From NCBI GenBank assembly GCA_030425545.1, contig JAUIAC010000009.1, positions 1 through 51,302 on the forward strand: a stretch of 51,302 nt of DNA, written 5' to 3'. A program made the position numbers and the translations under genes. The DNA is from a bacterium. Lineage in GTDB: Bacteria; Myxococcota_A; UBA9042. The number at the start of each line of letters is the position of its first letter. The stretch's first letter is position 1. The notes below the pieces were generated by a model that worked only from the letters and a program-made list of their open reading frames with translations, did no database searches and had not been told where the DNA came from. This document shows positions 42,743 through 51,302 of the stretch, one piece after another.

Positions 42743-45151
42743 TCACAGTGACGCGTGAAAAAACTTGATCATACGGGCGTATAGCTGCTCAAGCGTCTTG
42801 GCGTCACGGACCATGTGGGTGTGGCCCGGCAGCGGCACGAACTGGTGCGCCACGCCCGCCTCGAAGAGCACCTTCGACAGCTTGACTGAGTGACTGAACC
42901 ACACGTTGTCATCGGCAGTTCCGTGCACAAGCATCAACTTTCCCTTCAGCTTTTCCGCACCGTGGATGGGGGAGCTGACGCGGTAGGCGTGCCCAGGTTC
43001 GCCGGGCAGGCCGAGGTAGCGCTCGGTGTAGTGGGTGTCATAGTCGCGCCAGTCGGTCACCGGAGCGCCGGCGACGCCCGCCTTGAAGAGCTCGGGCAGG
43101 CGGATGGTGGCGGCGGACGCGAAGGTCCCCCCGAACGACCAGCCAAAGACGCCGACACGCGCCAGGTCCATCTCGGGCAGCTCGCGCGCCAGGGCTCGCA
43201 GCGCCTCGGCCTGATCTGCGAGCGGCGCGCTCAGCAGGTCCTTGCGGGTCGCCCGCTCCCACGCCCTGCCGCGCCAAGGGGTGCCGCGCCCGTCAAAGCT
43301 GCAGACCACAAACCCGTGGTCCGCGAGCCACTGCTGGAGCGCGAAGCGCGGCGCGTGGGCCCGCACCACGTTGTAGTGCGGACCGCCGTAGGCGTAGACG
43401 ATGACAGGGTAGCGGCGTCCCGGCCGGTGATTGCGGGGGCGCAGCACCACCGCGCGCACCTTGCGCGGACCCACGGTGTACCACTGCGGCTGGACCGGGA
43501 AGCCGGGCGCCTCCGCCTCACTGCGGACCTGGCGCACCGCCCCGCCGCCGCGGCGGTGGACCTCGACCCGGGCAGGACCGTCTCGGGGGCCGAGCGCCAG
43601 CAGCCAGGCGTCGCCGCTCTTGGCCACGCTCGCGCCGTGCCATCCCTCGGTGGTCGTCACCCGCACCAGCGCCGACGTTGACGCGTCGTCTTTCGCTGTG
43701 GTGGACCCGGCCTTCGCCTCAGGCGCCGGGCCCTTCTGCGCCGCCGGGAGCGGCCCCAGCGGCAGCCGCGCGACGTGCGACGTGGTGGGCTCCGCAGAGG
43801 CGGAGAGCCAGAGCTCGCGTCGCTTGCTGTCCACCGCCAGGAGGCGCCGGTAGCCGTCTTGTGGCCGCGTCAGGGTTCGCACCAGGGCCCCGCTGGCCGC
43901 GCGGAGCTCCAGCTGCCAGCTCCCGCCGCGCTCGGTGGACCAGAGGAAGTGGCGGCCGCCGTCGATCCATCGAGGCATGCTGCTGTCGAGGTTGAGCCAG
44001 GCGCTGTCGGTCTCGGTCACCAGGGTGTCCCATCCCCCAGACGCGCGCTTGGCCAACACCACCAGCTCCGACTGTGCCCGGTTCTGAACAACCACGGTGA
44101 GCGGGGCGCCCTTGGACCACCGCACGCGGGTCAGGTAGGGCCAGCGGGCCCGGTCCCAGTCCAGCCACGCGGTGGCGCCGCCGGTGGCCGGAACCACGCC
44201 CAGGCGGACCTTGGCGTTGGCCTTGCCGGGCCGCGGATAGGGCCAGCCGCGCCCCGGCCGCTCCGGGTGCAGCGGATCGTGCACATGCATGCGCTCCACG
44301 CCGGACGTGTCGGTGCGCTGGTACACGAGCATGCGGCTGTCGGGCGACCACCAGTAGCCGTGGTGTCGCCCCATCTCCTCTTGAGCGACGAACTCCGCCA
44401 GGCCGTGGGTCACGTGCTTCGACGCGCCCTGGGTCAGCTGCACCGCCTTGTGTGTGTCGAGCGACAGCGCCCAGAGCTCGCCGCCCCGCACCCAGGCCAC
44501 GCGTCGGCCGTCGGGAGACAGCCGGGGGTCCAGCACTGGCCCGCGCCCCGGCAGGGCCAGCTCCTTGGACTGGCGCGTCTTGCGGTCGACCAGGAAGACG
44601 CGACCCGAGAGCGGCACCAGCAGGGTGTTGCCGTCTTTGCTCAGCGCGAAGCGGGCGAGCCCGCGTGCCGCCAGCCGCTGCCGTTCGCGCCGCGCCTTCT
44701 CCTCGGCGCTCAGGGTCTCTGCCGCGCCACCCAGCAGGCGCTCCGCTGTCAGCAGCACCCGCTCCTCGCCGGTGGCCGGGTCGAGCGCGTACAGCCGCTG
44801 CACAAAGGAGCGACCGGGCGAGCGGAGGTAGAGCAGCTCCGAGCCGTCGGGCAGCCAGGCGAAGCTGCGCGGCTTGCCGAGCCGAAAGCGGAAGGTGGCG
44901 GCGTACTGCGCGAGAAAACCGGGGTCCGCGACCGACGGCGGCGCGGGCACAGCGGTGGTGGCAGGCGTCGGCGACTGGGTGGCCTGCGCTCTGGGCGGCT
45001 GCGCGGCGGTGGGGCGAAGCGGCGCGCCACAGCACCCCGCGACGGCCACCGAGACCAGCAGCGACGTGATCGGCGACGAGCGCAGACCTCGTTTGGCGTC
45101 CTCGGGGACCGAACGCCGAGGGGTCCGGTGTTCCTGGGGGTCATGCTGCAT
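42743..45151 (-). CDS. S9 prolyl oligopeptidase / dipeptidyl peptidase IV-like lipoprotein
   Basis: An 802-residue protein; ATG at 45151 with an excellent AGGAGG. Signal with lipobox SVAVAGC. Residues about 90-560 form a beta-propeller ([55 protein letters not shown]). The catalytic domain has the triad: S672 in GWSFGG, an Asp in GTADDN (about 747-748), and H777 in LPGHTH, with [11 protein letters not shown] forming the oxyanion region. It cleaves short peptides, typically after Pro, and is probably in the periplasm or outer membrane. It is divergent from the thiolase gene. GTCACAGTGAC at its 3' end is a perfect short palindrome. Confidence 0.93.
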   Translation of the reverse strand: MQHDPQEHRTPRRSVPEDAKRGLRSSPITSLLVSVAVAGCCGAPLRPTAAQPPRAQATQSPTPATTAVPAPPSVADPGFLAQYAATFRFRLGKPRSFAWLPDGSELLYLRSPGRSFVQRLYALDPATGEERVLLTAERLLGGAAETLSAEEKARRERQRLAARGLARFALSKDGNTLLVPLSGRVFLVDRKTRQSKELALPGRGPVLDPRLSPDGRRVAWVRGGELWALSLDTHKAVQLTQGASKHVTHGLAEFVAQEEMGRHHGYWWSPDSRMLVYQRTDTSGVERMHVHDPLHPERPGRGWPYPRPGKANAKVRLGVVPATGGATAWLDWDRARWPYLTRVRWSKGAPLTVVVQNRAQSELVVLAKRASGGWDTLVTETDSAWLNLDSSMPRWIDGGRHFLWSTERGGSWQLELRAASGALVRTLTRPQDGYRRLLAVDSKRRELWLSASAEPTTSHVARLPLGPLPAAQKGPAPEAKAGSTTAKDDASTSALVRVTTTEGWHGASVAKSGDAWLLALGPRDGPARVEVHRRGGGAVRQVRSEAEAPGFPVQPQWYTVGPRKVRAVVLRPRNHRPGRRYPVIVYAYGGPHYNVVRAHAPRFALQQWLADHGFVVCSFDGRGTPWRGRAWERATRKDLLSAPLADQAEALRALARELPEMDLARVGVFGWSFGGTFASAATIRLPELFKAGVAGAPVTDWRDYDTHYTERYLGLPGEPGHAYRVSSPIHGAEKLKGKLMLVHGTADDNVWFSHSVKLSKVLFEAGVAHQFVPLPGHTHMVRDAKTLEQLYARMIKFFHASL

Positions 45152-45294
45152 CGGCACCTCCTGCAGGTCCCTTGTGCCCCGCCGCCGCGTCGAGAGCAAC
45201 GTGGCTGTGGTAGCGTTCGCGCCGCCGAGGGCGCCGCGCCGCCCCCCAACCGACCGCGCGCCGCCCACCTGGCGCGGGACACGAGGAGTCGACC

Positions 45295-46527
45295 ATGCCG
45301 GACGTGTTCATCTACGACGCCGTGCGCACCCCACGCGGGCGCGGAAAGGCTGGCAAAGGCGCCCTGAGCGGCGTGCACCCCCAGGAGCTCCTGGCACAGA
45401 GCCTCAACCACATGGCCGAGCGCCTCGCCCTCGACAAGTCCCTGGTCGACGACGTGGTGGTGGGCTGCGTCTCGCAGGTCAAGGAGCAGGGGGCGTGCAT
45501 CGCGCGCAACGCCGTGCTCGCCGCGCGCTGGCCCGACTCGGTCACGGGCGTCACGGTCAACCGCTTCTGTGGTTCGGGGCTGCAGGCGATCAACTTCGCC
45601 GCCATGGGCGTCGGCTCCGGCTTTCAGGACGCCGTGGTCGCAGGCGGCGTCGAGAGCATGTCGCGCGTGCCCATGGGCAGCGACGAGGCCATGATCGACG
45701 GGCTCAACCTCGCGCTGCGCGCCCACACGCCCATGGTGCCGCAGGGCATCAGCGCGGACCTCATCGCGACCCTCGACGGCTTCACCCGGGCCGACGTCGA
45801 CGCCTTCGCGCTCGAGAGCCAGCAACGCGCGCACCTCGCCACCGAGGAGGGCCGCTTCCAGCGCAGCCTCTTCGACGTGGTCGACGCCGCCGGTGAGGTG
45901 CTGCTCGACCGCGACGAACACATGCGTCCCGGCACCACGCTAGAGTCTCTCGGTGGCCTGCGACCGGCGTTCGAGCGCCTCGGCGCGACGCCGGTCGGCC
46001 CTCAGGGAGAGACGCTGGACGACATCGCGCGGCTCCGCTACCCGGAGGCAGGGGCGCTGTCGCACGTGCACACGGCCGGCAACTCCAGCGGTATCGTCGA
46101 CGGCGCGGCGGTGGTGCTCCTCGGGAGCGCGGCGTTCGGCGAGCGCGCTGGGCTGCGACCCCGCGCGCGTGTGCGCGCCCTCGCCACGGCAGGGGCGGAG
46201 CCAGTGATCATGTTGACCGCGCCCGCACCGGCGTCGGAGGCCGCGCTGGCTCAGGCCGGCATGAGCGCAGGCGACATCGACCTCTGGGAGATCAACGAGG
46301 CCTTCGCGGTGGTGCCCCTGCAGACCATGCGCAAGCTCGGCATCCCGCGCGACAAGGTGAACGTCAACGGCGGCGCCATCGCGCTGGGCCACCCGCTCGG
46401 CGCCACCGGGGCCGCGCTGCTCGGCACCGCGCTCGACGAGCTGGAGCGCGAAGGTCTGCAGACGGCGCTCGTCACCCTCTGCATCGGCGGCGGCATGGGC
46501 ATCGCCACCATCATCGAGCGGTGCTGA
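45295..46527 (+). CDS. Thiolase (acetyl-CoA acyltransferase)
   Basis: A 410-residue protein of normal thiolase length. Catalytic residues: C92 ([11 protein letters not shown]), H366 ([14 protein letters not shown]) and C396 (LCIGGGMG), plus NEAFAVV. It condenses or cleaves acyl-CoA (beta-oxidation or PHB-type). TAGCGT at 45211 may be its -10 element. The aminopeptidase gene starts 51 bases later on the same strand; no beta-oxidation partners are adjacent. Confidence 0.95.
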   Translation: MPDVFIYDAVRTPRGRGKAGKGALSGVHPQELLAQSLNHMAERLALDKSLVDDVVVGCVSQVKEQGACIARNAVLAARWPDSVTGVTVNRFCGSGLQAINFAAMGVGSGFQDAVVAGGVESMSRVPMGSDEAMIDGLNLALRAHTPMVPQGISADLIATLDGFTRADVDAFALESQQRAHLATEEGRFQRSLFDVVDAAGEVLLDRDEHMRPGTTLESLGGLRPAFERLGATPVGPQGETLDDIARLRYPEAGALSHVHTAGNSSGIVDGAAVVLLGSAAFGERAGLRPRARVRALATAGAEPVIMLTAPAPASEAALAQAGMSAGDIDLWEINEAFAVVPLQTMRKLGIPRDKVNVNGGAIALGHPLGATGAALLGTALDELEREGLQTALVTLCIGGGMGIATIIERC

Positions 46528-46578
46528 GGGATCGCCAACACGCCGCCGAAGCCCGCACCCGAGCCGCGAGGAGCCCCT

Positions 46579-47991
46579 ATGATCACAGCAGACGAGCGCG
46601 CCGCACGACGAGCCACCCTCGCAGCCACCATGGGCCGGCCCGTGCTGCTCATGGGTCACGGGGACCGACCGCGCAACCTGCCGATGGTGCCGGTGCCTTT
46701 TCGGCAGGACAGCACGTTCCTGTATTACACCGGCTGTCGCGAGCCGGACGCGGCGGCGCTGCTGGTGGACGGCAAGTGCACCCTCTTTCTGCACCAACCA
46801 GGGGACGACGACGCCCTGTGGCACGGCCCCACGCCCTCGTTGGCCGAGCGCGGCGCCGCGTTGGGGGTCGACGACGTGCGACCTCACAACGAGCTGGAGC
46901 GGGCCGTGGCCGACGTGCTCGCGCAGGGGCCCCTTGCGTCCCTGGCGGTCGCCGACGCGGCGCGGTCGAAGCTCGCGTCCTGGTGGACCGGCCGCGCGCT
47001 GAACTTCGGCGTCGACCACGGTGACGACGACCTGGTGCAGGCCGTGATCTCGCAGCGGCGAGTCAAGAGCAGCGCCGAGATCGAGGCCCAGCGGGCGGCG
47101 GCTCAGCACAGCGCCGCGGCCCACGTGGCTGTGGCGCAGGCCGCGTGCGCAGGCGCTACCGAGCGCGGTCTGAAAGCGGTGTTCGAGGCCGTCCTCGCGG
47201 GCCGCGGGCTGACGCCGGGCTACGGCACAATCCTGAGTCGTCGGGGCGAGGTGCTCCACAACCGCACCCACGACGGCGTCCTCGAGGCCGGCGACCTCCT
47301 GCTGGTCGACGGCGGCGGCGAAGGGCCCGAGGGCTACACCGCGGACATCACCCGGACGTGGCCCGTGGGCGGCGCGTTCACGGGGCGGCAGCGAGCCGCC
47401 TACGAGGCTGTGCTCGCCGCGCAGGACGAAGCCATCGCGCTCTGTCGCCCGGGCGTGCGGTACCGCGAGGTCCACGACGCCGCGTCCCGCGTCCTGGCGC
47501 GCTTCCTCATCGACGAGGGCGTGCTCACCTGTGACGTCGACGAGGCGCTGAGCTCAGGCGCCCACGGCCTCTTCTACCCCCACGGCACCGGTCACCTCAT
47601 CGGCCTCGACGTGCACGACCTGGAGAACTTCGGCGACCTGCCCTCGTACCCCAGCGACCAGCCGCGGCCGACGCAGTTCGGGACCTGCAACCTGCGCCTG
47701 GACCTGCCTCTGGAGGCGGGCTGGGTGGTCACGGTGGAGCCGGGCCTCTACGCCGTGCCCGAGATCCTGCACGACCCCAAGCTCCGCGACACGCTCGGGG
47801 ACCGGGTGAGCTGGTCGCGGGCCACGTCGTGGATCGGCCTCGGTGGCATCCGCATCGAAGACGACGTCGCCGTCACCCTGGGCGCTCCGGACATCCTGAG
47901 CGCCGCGACACCCAAGTCGGTCGCCGCGGTCGAGGCGGTCACCGGAGCGGGGCCGACGGTTGGCGAGCGGCTCGCGGTCCAGGGGTTCTGA
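46579..47991 (+). CDS. Xaa-Pro aminopeptidase (M24B family)
   Basis: A 470-residue protein of aminopeptidase P length; ATG after GAGGAGC. An N-terminal AMP_N domain ([24 protein letters not shown]) and a pita-bread domain with all five metal ligands: Asp in LLVDGGG, Asp in [10 protein letters not shown], His in [14 protein letters not shown], Glu in VTVEPGLY and Glu in IRIEDDVAV. It removes an N-terminal residue before Pro using two metals. Together with the S9 peptidase nearby it could complete breakdown of Pro-rich peptides. Confidence 0.94.
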   Translation: MITADERAARRATLAATMGRPVLLMGHGDRPRNLPMVPVPFRQDSTFLYYTGCREPDAAALLVDGKCTLFLHQPGDDDALWHGPTPSLAERGAALGVDDVRPHNELERAVADVLAQGPLASLAVADAARSKLASWWTGRALNFGVDHGDDDLVQAVISQRRVKSSAEIEAQRAAAQHSAAAHVAVAQAACAGATERGLKAVFEAVLAGRGLTPGYGTILSRRGEVLHNRTHDGVLEAGDLLLVDGGGEGPEGYTADITRTWPVGGAFTGRQRAAYEAVLAAQDEAIALCRPGVRYREVHDAASRVLARFLIDEGVLTCDVDEALSSGAHGLFYPHGTGHLIGLDVHDLENFGDLPSYPSDQPRPTQFGTCNLRLDLPLEAGWVVTVEPGLYAVPEILHDPKLRDTLGDRVSWSRATSWIGLGGIRIEDDVAVTLGAPDILSAATPKSVAAVEAVTGAGPTVGERLAVQGF

Positions 47992-48007
47992 GCCCGCCGG
48001 CCAGCGC

Positions 48008-49249
48008 TCAGCGGACCCGCTGCGACAGGCGCGTCGCCTCGATCACCTCGCGCGCCGCCTCGGGCCAGCTCTTGAAGCGCGCGACAAAGGCCTGAAAGCC
48101 CGCCCGGGTGCCGAGCTTGCGCGCCTCGCTGAGACTCAGCACCACCAGCGCCTTCCGCGCCTGCTTCCGCACGTCGCCGATCTCCTTCCAGTCCTGATGC
48201 AGCGTCAACCAGCTCTCGAGGGCCGTCACCGTCCCCGCCGCCACCGCCACCTCGAGCCGCAACAGCGCCAGCCGCTGACGGCCAGCCTTGCCGTGATCGC
48301 GGACCTCCGCCCAGTACTCGTAGCGCTTCAAGAAGGTCACCAGCGCCGCGTCGGTGGGCCGCTGACCGAGCGCGCGCCAGGCCGCCACCACCTCTGCGCG
48401 ACGTGCCTCGGACAGAGATGACGCCGCCGAGCGCACCGCTTTGTAGCGGTGGGCAAAGGCCTGGTACGCGGCCACCGTGTCCCGCACCTTGGCCTCCGCC
48501 AGGGCGAGCTTCATCTCGTGCAGCAGCCCCTTGGTGGCCCAGGTGGTGCCAGCGAAGCGCGCGTTGAAGGCGCGCCACTTGTCCACGCTGGTCGCGCGCA
48601 TCGCCTCGTCGTAGCCCACCTGCGCCTCGAGCGACACGGCGCGCGCGACGATCTCCTTCGCGGCAGGCCAGCGCTTGTAGAGGATCTGAAAGCGGTCGAG
48701 GGCCGCCATGGTGCCCTCACGCTGGGCCGACGCGAACGCCAGCTCGGCCTCGCGCCGCTGCGACCGCGCCACTGAGGGTGTGCCCGGGTAGCGCTTGCGA
48801 AAGGCCCGGTGTGCGCGAATGGAGTCGGCCTGCAGGGTGATGTCTCGATACCAGGCCGCCGCCTCGAGCTGGTACGCCAGGCTGTGCTGCTTGGTCGTCG
48901 CCTGGGTCTCTGGGACCGCCTTGCGAAACGCGCGGTAGGCCTGAACCGTGTCCTTCTTGCGCGCCGACGCCAGGGCCGCCTGCGCAATCAAGCTCTCGAC
49001 CTGAAACATCTCCTCGGGCAGCGCCGGACCGTAGCGGTTGTCGTCGAGGAAGCGCTCGCCACGGCTCACGGCCTCGGTGTAGCGGCCCTCGTTGATCAGC
49101 TCCCGCAGCTGCTCCTGCATCGGGGCGCACGCGGCGAGGGTCACCGACAGCGCCACCGACACGAGCGCGGATCGTCCCAGCGACGCAAGCCGCGCCCTCG
49201 GGCGCGTCAGGTCGGCATGGCAGGCAAGCTTCGTCGTACAACACGTCAT
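48008..49249 (-). CDS. Lipoprotein with eight 'AYxxFxxRYP' helical repeats
   Basis: A 413-residue protein; a lipobox in SVTLAAC. The start at 49249 is the first ATG that gives a signal sequence. About eight copies of an aromatic-anchored motif recur every 35-60 residues: AYRAFRKAVPE, AHRAFRKRYPG, ALDRFQILYKRWP, KWRAFNARFAG, AYQAFAHRYKA, ALVTFLKRYEYW, ALESWLTLHQDW and GFQAFVARFKSWP. The helices between them suggest a TPR/SLR-like scaffold. No enzyme motif. The family is not named. Probably a periplasmic protein-protein scaffold. It is divergent from the FHA gene. Confidence 0.75.
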   Translation of the reverse strand: MTCCTTKLACHADLTRPRARLASLGRSALVSVALSVTLAACAPMQEQLRELINEGRYTEAVSRGERFLDDNRYGPALPEEMFQVESLIAQAALASARKKDTVQAYRAFRKAVPETQATTKQHSLAYQLEAAAWYRDITLQADSIRAHRAFRKRYPGTPSVARSQRREAELAFASAQREGTMAALDRFQILYKRWPAAKEIVARAVSLEAQVGYDEAMRATSVDKWRAFNARFAGTTWATKGLLHEMKLALAEAKVRDTVAAYQAFAHRYKAVRSAASSLSEARRAEVVAAWRALGQRPTDAALVTFLKRYEYWAEVRDHGKAGRQRLALLRLEVAVAAGTVTALESWLTLHQDWKEIGDVRKQARKALVVLSLSEARKLGTRAGFQAFVARFKSWPEAAREVIEATRLSQRVR

Positions 49250-49360
49250 GGGGTTGGGCTCCGGGTGCGCGCACAGGGTAGACCCATTTGGCCCCACGTC
49301 GCCAAAACCCGGGCACACGGCTCGCCACAGCGCCGTCTCGACCGGAAACACGGCCCGGCC

Positions 49361-49389
49361 TTGTCCCGCTTGCGGCGCGCGGCTACGCT
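49361..49389 (+). promoter_or_regulatory. Sigma-70-type promoter before the FHA gene
   Basis: TTGTCC (49361-49366), a 17-base spacer, TACGCT (49384-49389), 26 bases before the ATG at 49416. AGGA serves as ribosome site. Confidence 0.5.
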
Positions 49390-49415
49390 TGCGGGGAATT
49401 TGTAGGACGGTACCC

Positions 49416-49793
49416 ATGGACGAGACCCTGGACGGCAAACTCGCGTTCGCCAAGACCGAGGCCACCGACATCTCGATGCTGCCGAAGCGGCTCGTTCGCC
49501 GACCGCACATGTTTCAGATCGTCGAGGGAGACATCCCACCGCGGACCATCCCGTTGACGCGTGACACCATGGTCGTCGGCCGCTCCAACCAGGCCGACGT
49601 CCGGATCATGACGGCGGACCTGAGTCGCATGCACATGCGGGTCGAGCGCACGCGTCGCGGCTTCAAGTGCATCGACCTGGGCAGCCGCAACGGTGTCTAC
49701 GTCAACCATGTGCGCGTTCGTAGCGCCATCTTGCGGGACGGCGACCACGTGCAGCTCGGCAACGTCGTCCTCATGTACCACGAGGGAAGCTGA
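49416..49793 (+). CDS. FHA domain protein
   Basis: A 125-residue protein. The FHA core is VVGRSNQADVRI...LSRMHMRVERTRRGFKCIDLGSRNGVYVNHVRVRSA: GRS, SRxH and SRNG motifs that bind phosphothreonine. It could read the output of Ser/Thr kinases such as the large kinase in this window, but no link is shown. Its stop overlaps the next gene's ATG by one base (TGATG), so the two are probably coupled. The N-terminal 35 residues have no recognised domain. Confidence 0.9.
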   Translation: MDETLDGKLAFAKTEATDISMLPKRLVRRPHMFQIVEGDIPPRTIPLTRDTMVVGRSNQADVRIMTADLSRMHMRVERTRRGFKCIDLGSRNGVYVNHVRVRSAILRDGDHVQLGNVVLMYHEGS

Positions 49794-50686
49794 TGTCGTT
49801 CTTCGTGCGATTCTGGGGCGTTCGCGGCTCCATCCCGACCCCGGGCCCCCAGACACAGCGCTACGGCGGCAACACGTCGTGCGTCGAGGTCGAGGTGGAC
49901 GGCGTCCGCTACATCTGCGACGCAGGTTCGGGCATCCGCGAGCTGGGCATCGAGCTGATGTCGAGCAACCTGGGCAAGCTGAAGGCGCACTTCTTCTTCA
50001 GTCACATGCACTGGGACCACATCCAGGGCTTCCCCTTCTTCGGGCCGGTGTACGTGCCCGACAACCACTTCACCATCTGGGGACCCAAGACGGGTGACCG
50101 TCGCTTTGCCCGGCTGCTCCAGGGCCAGATGCACTCCAGCTACTTCCCGGTCGACTTCCAGGACCTGGGCGGCACGATCCACGCCGACGACCTGGGCGAC
50201 GGCGACCGCGTGGTTGACGGTGTCCGGGTGCGGGTCTTTCACCAGCACCACCCGGGCGTCAGCTACGCCTACCGCTTCGAGCGCGACGGCGTCTCCGTGG
50301 TCTACGCGACGGACAGCGAGATCGACCTCGACCTGGACGACCCGGATCTACCGATGCGCGACTCGCGGGCGCTGCGGGCCGTACCCTCGGATCTGGTGGA
50401 GTTCTGTCGCGGCGCAGACCTGCTCATCGCCGACGGCCAGTACACCGACGCCCAGTACCCCAAGTTCGTGGGGTGGGGCCACGCGCGCGCGACGACGGTC
50501 ACGGACCTCGCCGTGCACGCGCAGGTCAAGCAGCTCGCCGTGTTCCACCACGACCCGATGCACACCGACGAGCAGATCGACATGCTCGTGAAGCACTGCC
50601 AGGACCGCGCTGAGCGCCACGGCAGCGACATGCTCGTGTTTGGCGCGCGAGAGGGCTTCGAGCTGGAGCTCGGCCAGCAGTTCTAG
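49793..50686 (+). CDS. Metallo-beta-lactamase-fold hydrolase
   Basis: A 297-residue protein. RFWGVRGSIPTPG at the N-terminus and the metal-binding SHMHWDHIQGFPFF (H71, H73, D75, H76), with later Asp in ATDSEID and His residues in HHDPMHTDE, give an active di-zinc MBL fold of the phosphodiesterase / nuclease-like (GSIP) subgroup. The substrate is unknown; a nucleotide or cyclic dinucleotide is possible. It is one base from the FHA gene, so it may be controlled by or partner to phosphothreonine signalling. Confidence 0.88.
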   Translation: MSFFVRFWGVRGSIPTPGPQTQRYGGNTSCVEVEVDGVRYICDAGSGIRELGIELMSSNLGKLKAHFFFSHMHWDHIQGFPFFGPVYVPDNHFTIWGPKTGDRRFARLLQGQMHSSYFPVDFQDLGGTIHADDLGDGDRVVDGVRVRVFHQHHPGVSYAYRFERDGVSVVYATDSEIDLDLDDPDLPMRDSRALRAVPSDLVEFCRGADLLIADGQYTDAQYPKFVGWGHARATTVTDLAVHAQVKQLAVFHHDPMHTDEQIDMLVKHCQDRAERHGSDMLVFGAREGFELELGQQF

Positions 50687-50701
50687 CCTCGCGCCCGGCT
50701 G

Positions 50702-50741
50702 CAGAACCCCGCGTCCGGCTTCAGAACCCCGCGCCCGGCTT
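50702..50741. repeat. 20-bp tandem duplication over a stop codon
   Basis: CAGAACCCCGCG[TC]CCGGCTT occurs at 50702-50721 and 50722-50741, with a partial third copy just upstream of 50702. The last copy encodes the C-terminal KPGAGF and the base-paired stop of the DUF924 gene; the others lie just past its stop. Confidence 0.8.
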
Positions 50742-51302
50742 CGCCAGGTACGCGTCTTCCTCCGCCGTGTTGGTGCGGCCGAAGATGGCGTTGCGGTGCG
50801 GATAGCGGCCGAACTCGACGATGACGTCGCGGTGGCGCTCGGCGTAAGTGACAAAGCTGCGGAACACGTCCAGCGGCTCGGCGCCCTCCGCCTCGGCCCG
50901 CGCCAGCAGCGCGGTGAAGGCCGAGAGCGAGCGGTCCTGCCAGTCCAGCGACTCGCCGTGCTCGAGCGGCATGTAGAAGAACGCCGCTTCGATGGGCGAC
51001 AGCGCCCGGTCGTGTCCCAGCTCCATGCCGTCCACCACCAGCTGTCGGGCGCGCGCGTCCTGCGAGAACGAGGCGGGCGTGCCGCGGTAGATGTTGCGAG
51101 AGAGCTGGTCCAGCAGCACCACCAGCGCCAAGCGGCCCCGCGGCGTCTCCGCCCAGTGGTCCAAGGCGCCCGCCGCGGCCCGCTGCAGGGTGGGCTCGAA
51201 GCGGGCCCGAATCCGCGCGTCCTGCGCGGCGTCTTTCGTGAACCAGAGCGAGAAGTCGGGCGACTCGGGGAACCAGAAGTCGAGCACGTCGTTGGCGGTG
51301 AG
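50721..51302 (-). CDS. DUF924 family protein, 5' end outside the window
   Basis: At least 193 residues; the frame stays open to the window edge and the sequence before VLDFWFPES (LTAND) looks like more protein, so the start is probably outside. DUF924 motifs are clear: VLDFWF, then ALVVLLDQLSRNIYRGTPASF, and the C-terminal FGRYPHRNAIFGRTNTAEE...GAGF. DUF924 is a TPR-like helical family of unknown function; the mid-protein RxPHRN and DQ residues are its most conserved. It ends in a tandem duplication. Confidence 0.88.
   Translation of the reverse strand, partial: LTANDVLDFWFPESPDFSLWFTKDAAQDARIRARFEPTLQRAAAGALDHWAETPRGRLALVVLLDQLSRNIYRGTPASFSQDARARQLVVDGMELGHDRALSPIEAAFFYMPLEHGESLDWQDRSLSAFTALLARAEAEGAEPLDVFRSFVTYAERHRDVIVEFGRYPHRNAIFGRTNTAEEDAYLAKPGAGF

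Noticed and set aside
42742..42752. GTCACAGTGAC palindrome as an operator
   Set aside because: It lies at the 3' end of a gene and is short enough to be chance.

Overview
The window is very GC-rich double-stranded chromosomal DNA from a gene-dense bacterium. The gene style suggests a myxobacterium-like Myxococcota (former Deltaproteobacteria): a very large Ser/Thr kinase fused to AAA and TPR modules, many lipoproteins, cysteine-rich 'CDDGNPCT' surface repeats, an IgGFc-binding-type lipoprotein, a PrkA/YeaH/SpoVR cluster, a TatT-family protein and lipid/isoprenoid enzymes. This placement is inference; no rRNA, tRNA, phage, insertion sequence or CRISPR array was seen.

Layout. (1) 1-3.7 kb: a HEAT-repeat protein, an eight-copy 11-bp tandem array, an AT-rich operator-like island, then a three-gene encapsulin operon: ferritin-like cargo with a C-terminal targeting peptide, a family 1 encapsulin shell, and a translationally coupled HExxH/E (gluzincin-like) protein. 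(2) 3.7-10.2 kb: a long leader with a near-consensus sigma-54 promoter, then prkA-yeaH-spoVR plus two unrecognised genes. (3) 10.2-14.9 kb, minus strand: bpt (leucyltransferase), a hypothetical, an SRPBCC protein, hemC, and an acetoacetate-decarboxylase-like protein overlapping hemC. (4) 15-22.3 kb, plus strand: a four-helix membrane protein, a fusion of a CrtC/AttH-like domain with a polyprenyl diphosphate synthase, an unknown protein, a membrane metallophosphoesterase, a degenerate M50-like membrane protein with two cyclic-nucleotide-binding domains, and a GspG-like protein. (5) 22.4-28.2 kb: a minus-strand outer-membrane-type protein, then an ABC exporter pair, an anchored unknown and a PhyH-type dioxygenase in one overlapping operon. 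(6) 28.2-34.1 kb: the 1325-residue kinase and, convergent to it, a long-chain acyl-CoA ligase. (7) 34.2-39.3 kb: two convergent cysteine-rich lipoproteins and a TatT-family lipoprotein with a strong intrinsic terminator. (8) 39.6-51.3 kb: an S45 acylase, an ErpA/IscA protein, an S9 peptidase, a thiolase, an M24B aminopeptidase, a repeat lipoprotein, an FHA protein coupled to a metallo-beta-lactamase-fold protein, and a partial DUF924 gene.

The best candidates for something undescribed are the encapsulin operon with its coupled metalloprotease-like third gene, the CrtC/AttH-polyprenyl synthase fusion, and the catalytically dead-looking M50-like protein controlled by twin cNMP domains. Two genome-style signals also emerge. 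Several genes are preceded by TTGnnn-N17/18-TAnnnT promoters. Convergent gene ends are often marked by short perfect GC hairpins, one of which contains both stop codons.
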